NCBI GenBank assembly: GCA_025449115.1
Contig: JAHLKC010000009.1
Span: 401,922-465,921, forward strand
Direction: 5' to 3'
From: Chytridium lagenaria
Taxonomy: Eukaryota; Chytridiomycota; Chytridiomycetes; Chytridiales; Chytridiaceae
DNA length: 64,000 bases
Below are positions 23,744-35,893 of this stretch, one piece after another (position 1 is the first letter of the stretch; each line of letters starts with the position of its first letter). The notes under the pieces are model-generated. The model was not told the DNA's origin and made no database searches. It was given only the letters and a program-made list of their open reading frames with translations. The position numbers and the translations under genes are program-made.

Positions 23744-25703
23744 CTAAAAAGGGGAAAACGGCGATGGCGAACGACTTTGACGCCTTGACGTCGTCTTCCC
23801 CGTCTTGTAATACGATTTAGGAAGAGTGGAAGTCTGTTGGAAGGGTTCACTGAGACGTGGAATAGATTCTTCAACGGGCGTCATCAAAGCGTCCTTTCGG
23901 AATTTTGGCATGTTGAGCGTGTGGATGTTTCTTTGGAGTGCTGGGTGTGTGGGGATGGGTGTAGGGAGAGGAGGGGGTGTTGCGACGCGTAAAGTCTGTG
24001 AGAGCTTGCGAGAGGTTCTTTTGTTGTGGAGGGTGGAAGAAGGCTTCTTGGTGGACTTGGGTTGGATGAGGGGTGATGGTTTAGCCAAAGGTTGTGGGGG
24101 AAGCTTCACATGCGGAGCAGCGGGAAGCAGTCGCCGATGCGTCCTTCTCGCGAACAGGACCAAGCTGATGTTGCGGTGGGGTTGGTTGAGGCTTGAGGTT
24201 TGAGGAGTGGAGACCGTTTTTTGGTGCCATGGGATTGGCGGAGAAGCGTGGTTGGAGGTGAGGAGCGGGGTTTAGTGGAGGGTTTAGGCGAGGGTTGGGG
24301 TAAAGAAGCTACGGCGTTGTCTTTGTTGTCAGAAGGAACGGCAAGACGTCTTTTCGATGCTCGAGATGTGTTGTTTTGGCTTGTGATCTTAAGAGGCTTG
24401 TCGTCGTCAGAGTCACTCCCTACTTCCGAGGCAGACTCTGAGACGACGATGACCTCCGCCTTGACATTGTTGTCAACGACCATGACGTCGGAATCGTCGT
24501 CAATAACGATCACGTCGGAAACGTCGTCAATGACGATAACGTTGTCTGATGGGGCGACGCGTTTTTTGGAGGGTTTGAGCGCTGGTTCGGCTGCTGGGGA
24601 GATGGTGGTTCCAGGAATGGTTTTAGAGAAAGGGTGGAGGGAAGCTGGGGATGTTTTGGTGGTTGATTTTTTGGTAGAGGGGGTGAGGGCGGGAGATGAT
24701 GGTGCGGATGATTCCCAGTCCATGGTGGTAGCGACGGATGGGACGGGTGAAGGGACCCGGGTTACGGCTGCGATTTCAGGAGAAGCATTTGTGTTTGGGA
24801 GACGCGGGGATGGGTTGAGTCGGTTGAGCTTGTGACGTCATCTGATGATAAAAAGGATAAGTAAAAACCATCGATAAGTTGCGTTCTTTATACCTTTTCA
24901 GCATTCTTCTCTGTCGTCCCCTTTGACGTTTCTTCCGTGTCAACGAAATCCCAAACGAAACGCGGTCTCAACATAGTGATAACGCCGTCCCTCAATTCAA
25001 TCAACTCCTCCTCAGTTAACCACGGCTCGTCCTCTGGCGTCAATTGAAACGCCCTTCTCACTACCTCACCCTCCCTTAAAGCTCCCAACGCCATCTTCTC
25101 ATAATGCTTCAAATTTGTACTCAAACGCTGTAATATATCCTTCTTCTCCGCCTTCACCCTCTTCAACTTTGATGCATCCATCTCCTTCTTCTCAATCACC
25201 ATCTGCTCTAAAATCCGAGCCGACATGTTCAAACCCATACCGCTTCACTTTCTGATTATGGTAATGACGAACATGGAGCTTCATATAATTAACCGTCTTT
25301 CCTTCAAACCTCTTCAACTTTTCCGTTGTAATCCTCTTCACATCATCCGCCATCCGAAACCACTCGGCTCTCTCCGCTTCACGTTTCTTCATCTCCTCCT
25401 TGGTCTCGGGGGCTCGAGTCTTTTTCAACTCCTCCTCCTCCTCTGCTTCTTCACGGACGTAGTTCATGACGAGACATCGGGCGTCTTTGAGGTGGCCTGG
25501 TTCGCTCCATCTGTCTTTGGTGACGAGTTTGTGGAGGTAGCGAGGGGCGGGAGGTTGTGCCATGTCGCGGGGGCGAGAGGGTTCACGATGTCGATGCATT
25601 TTTGTTCAAGCTTTGGGTTTTTTTTAATGGTGAAAGATTTTGTGGACTTTACCTCTGGGTCTAATATGATGCCGCGAGTCAGGCTTCGCTGATATTCGTC
25701 CAT
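23744..25703 (-). CDS. probable nuclear protein with tandem SUMO-interaction-like motifs
   Basis: The start at 25703 (MDEYQRSLTRG) leads through a charged helical region with EEAEEEEELKK and EMKKREAERAEW, a second helical segment (KLKRVKAEKKDILQRL) and an acidic-hydrophobic end (MLRPRFVWDFVDTEE). An intron (GTATAAAG at about 24892 to ATCATCAG at about 24842) separates this from a long Ser/Pro/Lys-rich C-terminal half. That half contains four closely spaced hydrophobic cores followed by acids: VIVIDDVSD, VIVIDDDSD, VMVVDNN and VIVVSES. This pattern is typical of SUMO-interaction motifs as found in SUMO-targeted ubiquitin ligases and SUMO readers. I see no RING finger. The frame breaks near 25590, 24760 and 24165 need correction. 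The family is not recognised. Confidence 0.55.
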
Positions 25704-25896
25704 GTTTGTTGCGAGAGATTTTTGGGTGTGTGTTGGTGGGGTGAGGTGAGTGGCCTTGGTACTGGGTAATGGAGACCCGATGGATGTCGGATTGTTCTAG
25801 GGTCGTAATGGTGTTTGTGTATAGATGGGTTGGGTGATAAGTGTACGGCCGGTAGGTAGACTGTACCTCTGGGTTGATTGAAGTATACAACCTAAA
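25704..25896. other. upstream region of the SIM protein
   Basis: Short intergenic stretch leading into the tandem repeat. Nothing else is visible. Confidence 0.4.
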
Positions 25897-26625
25897 GCGT
25901 ATACCGCAACTTTGACGACAAATAGAGATTACTGATGCACGGCAAGCGAGATAATTAGAGGCGAGTATGGAGTCGAGTACGTCAACAGCACAATGGTGTA
26001 GATAGCCCTTCAAAAGTGATTGTTCGTAGAAATTGCGTTTCCGCAACGTTGACGACAAAGAGAAATAGATCACTGACGAGTACCTCAATTCACGATAACC
26101 AAGATTATCAGAGCGAGTATAGATCCGAGTACGTCAATAAAACAATGGTGTCGATGCTCTCAAAAGTGATTGTTCGTAACGATTGCGTACTCCGCAACTT
26201 TGACGACAAAAAGATATCACTGACGAGTACCTCAATTCACGATAACCAAGATGATCAGAGCGAGTATAGATCCGAGTACGTCAATAAAACAATGGTGTGG
26301 ATAGCCCTCAAAAGTGATTGTTCGTAACGATTGCGTATTCCGCAACTTTGACGACAAAAAGAGATTACTGACGAGTACCTCAATTCACGGCAAAAGAGAT
26401 AACCAGAGCGAGTATAGATCTGAGTACGTCAATAAAACAATGGTGTCGATGGCTCTCAAAAGTGATTGTTCGTTTTTGTTTAAGATTGCGTATTCCACAA
26501 CTTTGACCACAAAGAGAGATCACTTATGGGTACCTCAAATCACGGCAAACGAGATGATCAGAACGAGTATAGAGTCGAGTACGTCAATAAAACAATGGTG
26601 TAGATAGCCTTCGAAGTGATTGTTT
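25897..26625. repeat. ~147-bp tandem repeat, five copies
   Basis: The marker TTGCGTNNTCCGCAACTTTGA (variants) occurs near 25897, 26033, 26183, 26331 and 26484, giving spacings of about 136-153. Each unit also has a conserved GCGAGTATAGATCCGAGTAC block, a CAATAAAACAATGGTGT block and a CAAAAGTGATTGTTCGTA block. Units stay partly open on the plus strand, but start contexts and lengths are not consistent with a protein gene. Confidence 0.9.
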
Positions 26626-26959
26626 CTGTTTGTTTAAGAAATTGTCAAGTTGGTTGGGAATAAGTTGTTTTGGATCTACAGGATTGACGGAAAGGCGTGC
26701 TCGCTGCTTTCACATTTGTTTATGTTGGCTCTCAGACTTTGAAACCATGGTCGATGTGGATGAGGGGATGGAGGTTTGTTTTACTTGATATCTTCCCTAC
26801 CTGTATTTTGGTACTGCTTACTGCGTGAGAAATGGATAAAGGGGACGGTACCAGCAGCTTATCGGTAGATTAAAGCTTCTATTATAAAAGCGTTCGAGTT
26901 TATACAATAATAAAAATACTATTTGTTTATACATTAACAACAACATTTTTCATGTTTTG

Positions 26960-27786
26960 ATGGATTCAGCTATACATCGTAGGACATTTGAATTTGAGAT
27001 CCAGCGATGCGTTGACAGAGAGTTTTGAGAGGTTGTATGAGACAGCCTTGGTTGAAAAGCTGTTGAAAAGAGACGGGGAGCGGTGTCCGCGACTAGAAAA
27101 AGTGCGTTGGAGGAGCTTGTGAACGTGGAAGCGGTGATGTATAAGGATGTGGAGATACGCGGGTTAGCTTGTGAGAGCGGAAGTGATGCTTATGCAAGAA
27201 CTGATGGATTCGGAATACGTGAGGGAGAGATCCTAATATGCCGGAATATGGTGGTATATCTGCGGGATAGCGTAATGTGACCACATATCCTGCGTTCTGA
27301 TGTGCTCACAGACGCCTTGAAGAAAGACGATGGAGAGGCGTTCACAAGATTTTTTGAGGTAGGCTGTGGAACCGATCGGACTCGACTTGAAGTGTATGAG
27401 GGGGATTTTACGACGGAGCGTGAGGGATTGTTGAGGAGATCTGGTTTAAATATTATGGAGGGACACTCACATGAAGGCTTGGAACCAATTGCGGAATTTG
27501 AAACTACTCTTGAAACGCATGTGGGGTTTTTTCACGACAGCGTGAGGGTAGATAGGTCATTTATACGATGAGCCGGGTTTTGGAGATGATGGAGCGACTC
27601 TCACAAGAGTATTTGGGAAAGGCTTTGGAACCGATCGCGGATCTCGAAACCGCTCTTGAAGCGCGAAATAGAGAGGAAGCTGTAGAATTTTTCAACAAAG
27701 GGGAAAAAAAAACACGACATACCCAATACTCCTTTTGGGGTAGACGTAACCAATTAAAAAAAAAAAATAATCTAAAAAGTCCTTGA
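26960..27786 (+). pseudogene. decayed coding pieces with internal repeats
   Basis: Successive plus-strand frames share a helical, acidic, Leu/Glu-rich style. About 26985-27110 reads as LTESFERLYETALVEKLL and ERCPRLEKV. Later frames carry two related segments, HEGLEPIAEFETTLETHV (near 27475) and GKALEPIADLETALEARN (near 27620). A DALKKDDGEAFTRFFE segment near 27310 resembles the end of the second. The pieces are in different frames with few clean splice sites. They look like remains of a gene built from ~45-residue repeats. No family is recognised. Confidence 0.3.
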
Positions 27787-28254
27787 AGTGAAGTTATGGT
27801 GTGGCTGATAAAGTGATATTCATAGAGGGGGAAGTAAAGCTTAGCATCGTGTAGGTCATCAAAACTCAACGTGTTTAAACTGGGGGAACATACGAGTTGC
27901 AGAACAACGGTGTGAAGACAGGGACTTGAGAGGTAAGAAAAGATTACAGCAGCCGGCCTTTTAAGACGGTGATACCGGCGATACTCCCCCGAATGTCTAT
28001 AGGTAGATAAAAAAGGTGGAGGAGAGACGATCACGAAGCGTGTCCAGAAAAAGACACTCAAAGCTTCTAACTTGTGTGAAGTAAACCTGTAAAACGTATG
28101 AGAGTTTGATACAGAGGAGTCGTGAAATACCTGATAGATTCAGTCCAACCCTTACTCGTCTTCTCAAGTTCCCTCCCATCAGCTTCATAGTTCCCTCCCA
28201 TCAGCTTCATAGAAGATCTTCATTGCTTGGTCTTACTACGATAGGTGGTCTAGA
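27787..28254. other. no gene seen; 22-bp duplication
   Basis: Only a short tandem duplication stands out: GTTCCCTCCCATCAGCTTCA is present twice (about 28169 and 28190). Confidence 0.5.
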
Positions 28255-28745
28255 GATCAAAGTCGAAAAAGCCCTTTGGTCCGTGAAGTCTTTGTAGCGA
28301 TGCCAAGGAAAAATCTGTGAGGAAGTGAGTGGGTTCGACCACGCGATGATAGTGACAAGGATGATACGAGGAGTGGCAAAGACCACGAACGATTGGAAGA
28401 TACGACGACGGTGGGATCCGACACATCAGATTCCATCACCGAACTACAAGCCTAAAAATTCATCACCAGGGAAGTGGCATCCATACTGTCAGAAACGACG
28501 CAAAAAGTCCATGCAACGGATTAACGCACATACGAGAAAAAAAATAACAAACTTTGGGTTCATGAAGCGATACCGTCGAGGAATAATTTTGAGGAAGTGG
28601 GAGTGACCATGCGACGATAGTGACAAGGATGATACCAGGAGTGGTAAAGAGCACAAACGATCCGAATAGCTGAAGCTACGACGTCGGTGGTGTCCAATGA
28701 TACATCAAATTCCATCACCGAACTCCAAGCCTTAAAACCATCACC
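28255..28745. repeat. diverged direct repeat, two ~150-200-bp copies
   Basis: A block starting GAGGAAGTG near 28319 (with GATAGTGACAAGGATGATAC and CCATCACCGAACTACAAGCC) recurs near 28590 with many substitutions and small indels. The offset is about 271 bases. The copies may be old paralogous pieces of a lost gene. Confidence 0.7.
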
Positions 28746-29019
28746 AGCGACGTGCCGGCAACACAATCAAAAAGTACGCCAAATTCAATAAAAGCATTAT
28801 GGATTAACAGGCGAAAGCATTAGAAGTAGCGATAAAATATAACTCAACATACATTTAGATACATATAAAAAAGTTTTGACCATCACATTTCGAAAGTCCA
28901 GGAGTGTACTATCGCCGCTAAAAAAACGAACGGAGATTGGAAACATCGGAGAGACATCGTAGCGGTAGATTTTGATGAACTATTGAGTGGGTTGGGTTCA
29001 CGGCACTTTTTTGTTTGGA

Positions 29020-32000
29020 ATGCGAGGGGCGATGAGGATGAAAGAACTCAAGACTGAATCAATCAATACTCACGACAACAGAGCCACGAGATTTCACCAT
29101 GCCATGAATCTGTACATGAGACGTCAACAAAAGCGATCCATCACCAACGATGATTCTGGAATAGACGCAGGCCACAAATAAATCTACGACATTGATTGGG
29201 TTTACAACTGACTATTTATTTTCGGTATCAAACACTGAATCATTGAAAGATGGGATTGAAGAACGAGGAGAAAAGATCAGAGTGGCAGATGATAAGTGAA
29301 GTATATTCAAGAGCATACATTCAATTCCAAAAAAACCGTTCGGTTCGAGAAAAGAAAAGACTGAAAAGAGCGGTGGTCAGGAAGATGATGAGATGAGGAA
29401 GCGGTTCGTGATTGCATCAATCTGATAAAAGCCATGATGCCCGAGATCAAAGTCCACCACAACGTCGTCGTCACCTCCCAGTCATACTCATCCACATTTA
29501 CTGCGTATACCGATCACGCAAATGAATAAACAACATGAGGGGGTTACGGAGGCATTCGACATTAATCACCTCAACGCTTTTTGGCAATTAAATGTTGGGA
29601 TGGATAAATGTTATTGGTGGAAAACAAAATTGAATATCGGAGGAAAAGAATTAAATAAAATAAAATAAATAAAATAAAATAAATAAATATAAAAATAAAT
29701 AAAAAAAACGCACACGCGAGGATTCTTTCACACCTGGACACTCTGGTACTGTATACTCACACTTACACCTCATCACCTCTCTTCACCTCAAACTCACCTC
29801 ACCTCACAGACCCACATTCCCTACTCAACCGCCACCTCATTCGTAAGACATTCCATACGGCAACCCCCACCCGTTCATCAAACATGAACAACTGGTGGGT
29901 CAATACCGATGAAAGGGCATGGCATCAATATGTAAGTCATTCAAAACTACACACTCTATCCTCCCCTCATGCATTCTCCGCGTTCATGTACTCATCCTTA
30001 CATTCATTCTTTGAAACACTTCAGTGCCAGCAACCCTCAATCATCAACGGCAACGAAACTTTGACCACAGCAGTGCCAACTGCCCCCCCAACATTTTATC
30101 AGGTGACCCTCTCATACAGGACCATCCCCTTTACTCACCCCCAAACAATAGTCTCAGCTCTTAGACATCTTTGCCGACCACGGATTATACACCACCGCTA
30201 TCAGCACCCCTCCTTTAACGGCTTCTCCGGTGTCCGAGGTACGTCCATCACTGCAAGTGATTTCGACTCCGACCCTAACAATTTAACCAACATCAACCTC
30301 CACCAGCAATCCATCTGCGTCGAGCCTACGAACAACTACTCGTTTGAGCGCGCCGAATGGGACGAATACGGAGGGCCATTATGCACTGATAACTACTGTG
30401 AGAAGGTGACTGCAGTAATACACCTATTCATTGCACTCGTTCATCTACTGCATCATTGCACAGAGGCGGGATGGCGAAACCATAGACAGGTGCTAATGCA
30501 TCATTTTTCTTATCCAGAATGCTTTGCATAACTCAAGATTCGATCCAACCGTCGCCACCGTCTACCCGTCTCCACCGTCGACAAGTGGGAAGGTACATAA
30601 CAGAATCATTTGCCCTATTTTTTAATTTTTTTTATTCTTTCATTTCGTTAACAAAAAACTTTTCAACTCTCCGACATACCAGCATCACTGTGTGGAGCGT
30701 CCAACCCGAGACTCGGTCGAGTGCGCCAAATGCATCGCCGACTTGAAAGGCGAAGGTATTTGCTTTGACCATGACGAGGTAAGAGACCGCATTCCACTGT
30801 CTCTTTTAAGGGTTGTGGGGGGTGAACCTTGGTGATGTGTTGGTGTTTGACGAGAAGGTGGCGAAGCCTTAAGCCTTTCTAATGTACTTTACCTTTGTAT
30901 TTGCAACAGCAACTCAACGAGGAGATGATCAAAATGATCTCCACCGACCTCTTCCCCGCACTGTTCCAGCATACATGAACATCAACGTCGAGAATGTTTG
31001 CCGGGCATGTATGTGGCGAATGCTGAAAATTCGTCCTCCTGGAGTACCTCGCCTGATGTCATGGCTGATGTCATGGTATCTTACAGCCTCAACCCAGTGA
31101 TATTCCCTGGATACTGCTCAGGTTACCAGCCGTTGACGCCTCCGGTATTTTTACTTTTATGCTACATCTCGTTAACAAAATCTTTTCAAGTCTCCAACAT
31201 ATCAGGATCAATATGTTGGGCTTCCAACGAGAGACTCGCCCCAATGGGCCGAATTTTTCGCTGACTTAAAAGCTCAAGGTATTTACTTTGACCTTGATGA
31301 GGTAAGAAACCGCATTCCACCGTCCATTTTTTTGGGGGGTCATGGTTGGGTCATGCTTGAGATATGTATTGGTGTTTGACGAGAACGTGTTGAAGCCTAA
31401 AGCCTTTCTAATGTACTTTCCCTCAGGATTTGCAACAGCAACGCGACGAGGAGATGATCAAAATGACCTCCACCGACCTCACCTCCGCCAAGGCTCCAAC
31501 ATACATGAATATCGACGTCGAGAATGGGTGCACGGGCCGCATAAATGAGGCGAATGCTGATATTCTGTCTTCCTGGGTGCCTTGCCTGATGTCATGGATT
31601 CTTACAGCCTCAACCCAGAGACATTCCTTGGATGCTTCTCAGATTCTCCGCCGTTGACGCCCGTGTCATCTACTAGAGACATTGCCCCCACCACCGCACT
31701 CATCACTCCCCACATTGCATCTTTGTCCTCCACCGCTACAACCACGGTTTCCTACCCACACCGTCTACAATTCAGCCCACCACCCTCAGCGTCAAGAAGA
31801 GCACAAAGACATCGACCGCCACCAGGCCTGCTGTCACCGCTTTGAGGGCTGCTTCCAACTCTAGGCAAGAAAGACCAAGACAACTACAGTTACAAAAGAA
31901 AACTCTATTCAAGCAACGTCGTCTGCGGGTACTGTTACCTCCGCCACCGTTTCCACAAACAAAGGCTCCAAAAGAGTTTCCACAGGTGACACCGAACCCT

Positions 32001-33038
32001 CTTCATCGGTCAGCATTGCTTCTCCCGCAAAAAGGCCCGTAAAGAACCCACCGCTTTATCCAACACAAACGCCAACACATCCGCTCTTCCCCAACTTCCG
32101 ATGCCCAGCCCAGCCAAATCCTTTCTGCTCCCAACCCTTTAACAAGCACGCTGACGCCCACACCATCTCCGGTCACACCGCAACACAAGACCCTGAGACA
32201 CGATAATACCAAGTACACTTGGCTGACGGGAATCGATATTGTTGCCAAGTACTCGTCGTTTCCGAAGGGTAGGGTTGGGGAAACCGCAAAGGTATGGAGT
32301 CGTGCTTTGTGACCTTTTATGCTAATGTTTTTTATTTTATTTTATTTTGGATTACAGAACGCTGTGAAGAGTGTAAAGGGTGGTAAGGTTAGCAAGAAGA
32401 AGTGATGGCGTTGATATCGTATTTTTTGGGTTTTAGGCGTTTGTGGTATTATTGTACTTAAATTTTGGTTTTTTTATCGTTGCGGGATGGGGGGAATGTT
32501 TGTGATTGATGTGTACATGTGTACAAATTCCTTTTCGTTTTTTTTCTCCCTATGATTTCTTGGTCTTTGGTTTTAAATTTTATTCTTACATTTTGCTTTA
32601 TTCATATAGAAGGGTTTACCTTTAGTTTTTTGTGTTGTTTTTGTTTTGTTTTCTTGTTTTCGTTGCGGAGTAATTCACACTCTTGCCTTGTTTATTTTTT
32701 ATTTATTTTTTTTTTTTTCATCTTTCAATCCCAATGATCATACCGATGGGTATATGGTGCATTTTGTGAATTATTTTTGACGCGTCGCGCTCTTCTTTTC
32801 GACGCGTAATAATTCTGGTGCTTTTCTTTTTAATTTATTCTTATTTTATATTTGCTTTCTTGATTTCGCAAACAGTTTTTCTTTGGCTTATTATTTTATC
32901 TTTTGTTTATGTTTTGTTTTCTGTACCTTTAGAAGTTTTTTACACTTCTGCCTCGTTGAATTTTGTTTTCATGTGTGTTTTGGTTTTTTGTTCTTTTGTT
33001 CAACCATTTCATGATTATAAATATACAATCAATTTTCA
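29020..33038. repeat. left arm of a large inverted duplication
   Basis: This ~4.0 kb segment is matched in inverse orientation by about 36653-40550. Matching landmarks include CACCATGCCATGAATCTGTA near 29096 and 40450 (inverted), the start codon region of the arm gene (29884 and 39696), the 3' exon (32360-32405 and 37253-37300) and the inner edge CATGATT...CAATCAATTT (about 33010-33036 and 36655-36680). Similarity drops sharply inside that edge. Substitutions and small indels are scattered along the arm. Confidence 0.9.
29884..32405 (+). CDS. unrecognised multi-exon protein with duplicated exon pair (left copy)
   Basis: At least ten small, mostly phase-0 exons can be traced. Exon 1 is MNNWWVNTDERAWHQY (29884-29931, donor GTAAGT). 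Exon 2 (30025-30102) ends TAPPTFYQ. Next come LLDIFADHGLYTTAIS, then QSICVEPTNNYSFERAEWDE ending CTDNYCEK, then NALHNSRFDPTVATVY, then HHCVERPTRDSVECAKCIAD ending GICFDHDE, then QQLNEEMIKMISTDL. The last two exons are repeated further on as a similar pair (RLAQWAEFFADLKAQGIYFD and QQQRDEEMIKMTSTDL). A Ser/Thr-rich basic region and a conserved end (TGIDIVAKYSSF, KGGKVSKKK) close the gene. There is no signal peptide or membrane helix. Compared with the right copy, this one has two one-base deletions and a 12-base duplication near 30955-31080. I do not recognise the family. Confidence 0.5.
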
Positions 33039-34050
33039 TTTTATATGAGCCTCTGGGATCTTGCTCTATTTTTTTGCCGTGTTGTTTGATAAAAGTCGGT
33101 CATATTGGTCAGTGTGGTGTAGGTACTGTTGCGCTGTATAATCTATGATACCTGGGAGAAGTCGACGGTTTGTAATGATCGAAAATCAGCTCGTTGCGTA
33201 GTTTTCGACGGTGTTTATAATTTGTGGTGTAAGCATTTAACGTGAGGATAGATGGATGGATTGAAGAGCTTACTTGAATTTTTAAAGAGTCCATGCATGG
33301 TATAGGCTCTTTTTGTTGACAAGTCCAATATTGTTTGTTTACATACATCGGAGTTTGAAATATTATTTATGTCCACAAATCGTCAATGGCGCAGCTTTGG
33401 CCAATGATAAAAAATGAAAGGCCGAATACCACGATAAATATCTGAATTGTCAGATTTCTTGAACAACAAACCCCCCTTCATCGCTTCCAGCTCGCCTGAC
33501 GGCCTTTCCTGCCCACAACCACCTACGATACCTATCTGCCTGCTTCGTACATTCTTTCTCGTGATCTACCCCACAAGAACATTTACACGCAGACTCACCC
33601 GTGATCTACCTCACAAGAACATTCAAACGCAGAGTCACTTACACAACAACAGTACATTCACAACAATAATAACACCTACCAACTGTATTCGACTGTGATC
33701 ACCCAACAATACAGACGCAGACACACTCACACACCAACAGACCAACAGTACATTCTGCTATAATAACAAGACCTACCAACTGTGTTCGACTGTGATCACT
33801 CAATAACACACACTCTACTTCTCACCACCACTAACCACCCCTCAGTACTCTATTATATAAGCCTCTTTGAGAGGGACACTTCCTCCACGCATCCACTCTC
33901 TATTGCATCAACATCAACCATTCAAGCTCAGTACCCACAGAGTGTTCAACCTTTTCACAAGGTAAGGTCTCAAGACGTCAATCCAGTGTTTTGAAGTAAT
34001 TAATGTTGACAACCAACTTATTGCTCATTACAGTCAGTTATCACCGCAGC
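33039..34050. other. 5' region of the spacer gene, with a direct repeat and 5' UTR intron
   Basis: Two short blocks are repeated in the presumed promoter/5' UTR: GTGATCTACC-CACAAGAACA (about 33559 and 33601) and CTACCAACTGTATTCGACTG (about 33675 and 33774). A TATATAA box sits at 33854-33860. A 5' UTR intron probably runs from GTAAGG near 33961 to the AG near 34033. The following short exon ends with the start codon. Confidence 0.5.
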
Positions 34051-35893
34051 ATGGTTAGTAGATCCTTTGATCTCTCGATTTAGTGTATTGAACTCATTCA
34101 AACCCATTTGAACAGGCGGATCGCAAGCTCGACATTGACCATGCCATCAAGGCTGGCGCGCTTACTCCAGAAGAGCTTCAACAACGTACCTTTTTGGTGA
34201 CACTGATCGATCAGAATGATGAAGAGACCGTCAAATTGTGCGTCGAGGAGAGGAGGCACGGTGGTAGATCTGACAACAGGATCCGACGTCAAGAAAGAGC
34301 CGATAAAAAGGCTACGTTGACTAAATACTGGAAACAGTGGACGACCGAGCTCCAATTTCTTGATTCCAAAATCCTTGCGCGGATTCGTATGGATCCTTCT
34401 GCGATGGCTGCGGTTATGGCGTTCACGGACAACTCGTCGGGCAGCACCTCAGGTTCTGTCCCTCCTACCACTGCTCGCATATATGTAGGTTCTTCTTAAC
34501 ATCATGTCTCGTTGCCTTGACCCAACTGCAAATTAACAAAACTTCACAGGATGACGATATGGCAAAACGTTACAACTACGACTTTTTCAACTATCCCGGC
34601 ACCATGCTCCCCTGCCGTCAAATCCTCAACGCAGACCTCGACCGTCTCATGGACTCTGGATCGTTCACCTCAACTGAAACCAGACGTCGAAAGCTCCTCC
34701 AACAACTCATTCAAGAAGCAGAAGCCGAGCTCGAAAAAATGACACAAGAGGAGAAACGGTTTCGGGAGGGAAGACCTGACAAGAATAGCAAGTGGGCGAG
34801 GAATCGTGAGATTGCTGGGATCAGTGAGAGGTTGGCTGGATGGGAAAAGGAGCTTAAAGAGTTGGATGATAAGATTAGAAAGCGAATCGAGGATGCTGCT
34901 GCTGCTGCTGCTTTGTCTCCTGCGACTTCACCTGTTCCTTCCCTGCGACCTAATCCTATGCCGTCGCCAACGTTGAGCACTCGCGGTGGCTCCTCCTCTG
35001 GATCCACTTCAAGCTTCCCAATGTCTCATCATGCAAATTCTGATGGAAGACATCATGACGTCAACTACCACCACCGCTGGTTCACCCCCGAGTCCTCCAG
35101 CCCAAGCTCCATCGCCACATCATCTCGTGCATCCATCTTCCCCATGTCTTATCATGCAAACTCTGATGGAAGACAACGTGACGTCAACTACCACCACCGC
35201 TGGTTCACCCCCGAGTCCTCCAGCCCAAGCTCCATCGCTACATCATCCCGTGCATCCATCAACACATCCGGTACATCATACCGTGACCCCATGTCTTATC
35301 ATGGAACCTCGGCTGAAAGACAACGTGACGTTAACTACTACCAGCGCTGGTTCACCCCCGAGTCCTCCAGCCCAAGCTCCATTGCCACGTCATCTCGTAC
35401 ATCCATCAACACACCCAACGCAGCATTCCCACAAAGACACAGCAGGAGGGAGCATCGCCGCCATCACCCATACCATGACCGTCCTCACTCTTCACGGACC
35501 ACAAACCCCAACCAAGCATTTGAGCAATCCAAAGTGTCTTCACAAAGGTATGCGAGGGAGTTCGATGCGCCTCTTCTTCCAGACAGGCGTACATCTTCAC
35601 GGTGGGACTTTGCTGCCCAGGTTGAAACAGAGATGGAACCCGCTCGGCTCCGTCGATCCTCTTCCCCATTAGAAGAGGGTGAGATTTGTGAATCCCACAA
35701 CACGGGTGATAACACGAACGCGTTTCAAAATGATCTGTTCCCCTCCCACCCACTCACATCTCCCTCCTCCCCGCAACAAACACCGACCCACTTCCTCCTC
35801 GCGCGTCAAAGTCTGGAGGGTGTCTTCAAAGTCCAAGTTGATGGCAAGAGATGGCCGTATGACATTGAACAGAGGAGGAGGCCTAGGAAGTAA
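34051..35893 (+). CDS. coiled-coil, Ser/Arg-rich protein with 41-residue tandem repeats
   Basis: The start ATG (34051-34053) is directly followed by an intron (34054-34115). Exon 2 continues ADRKLDIDHAIKAGALTPEE and ends TTARIY at the donor GTAGGT near 34485. Exon 3 starts DDDMAKRYNYDF near 34551 and runs open to 35893. The first half is a charged coiled coil (QLIQEAEAELEKMTQEEK; WEKELKELDDKIRKRIE). Then come three ~41-residue repeats with DVNYHHRWFTPESSSPSS at about 35060, 35185 and 35330. The tail is rich in Arg/Ser/His (RREHRRHHPYHDRPHSS), contains EEGEICES, and ends WPYDIEQRRRPRK. It is intact. A paralog lies at 45.5-47.1 kb. The composition suggests an RNA-associated nuclear protein, but the family is unknown. 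Confidence 0.65.
35010..35410 (+). repeat. in-frame ~125-bp tandem repeat, three copies
   Basis: The phrase TGGTTCACCCCCGAGTCCTC occurs at about 35080, 35203 and 35349, each time followed by the same run ending in CATCTCGT or a close variant. The repeats keep the reading frame of the host gene and encode near-identical 41-48-residue units. Confidence 0.9.

Noticed and set aside
24200..24835. 211-codon plus-strand open frame
   Set aside because: It is antisense to the SIM-protein gene. The Thr/Ser-rich runs reflect the opposite strand's acidic motifs.
32519..33048. Phe/Leu-rich frames in the left arm and the matching ones at 36754-37149
   Set aside because: T-rich 3' flank sequence present in both arms. 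Composition explains the hydrophobicity.
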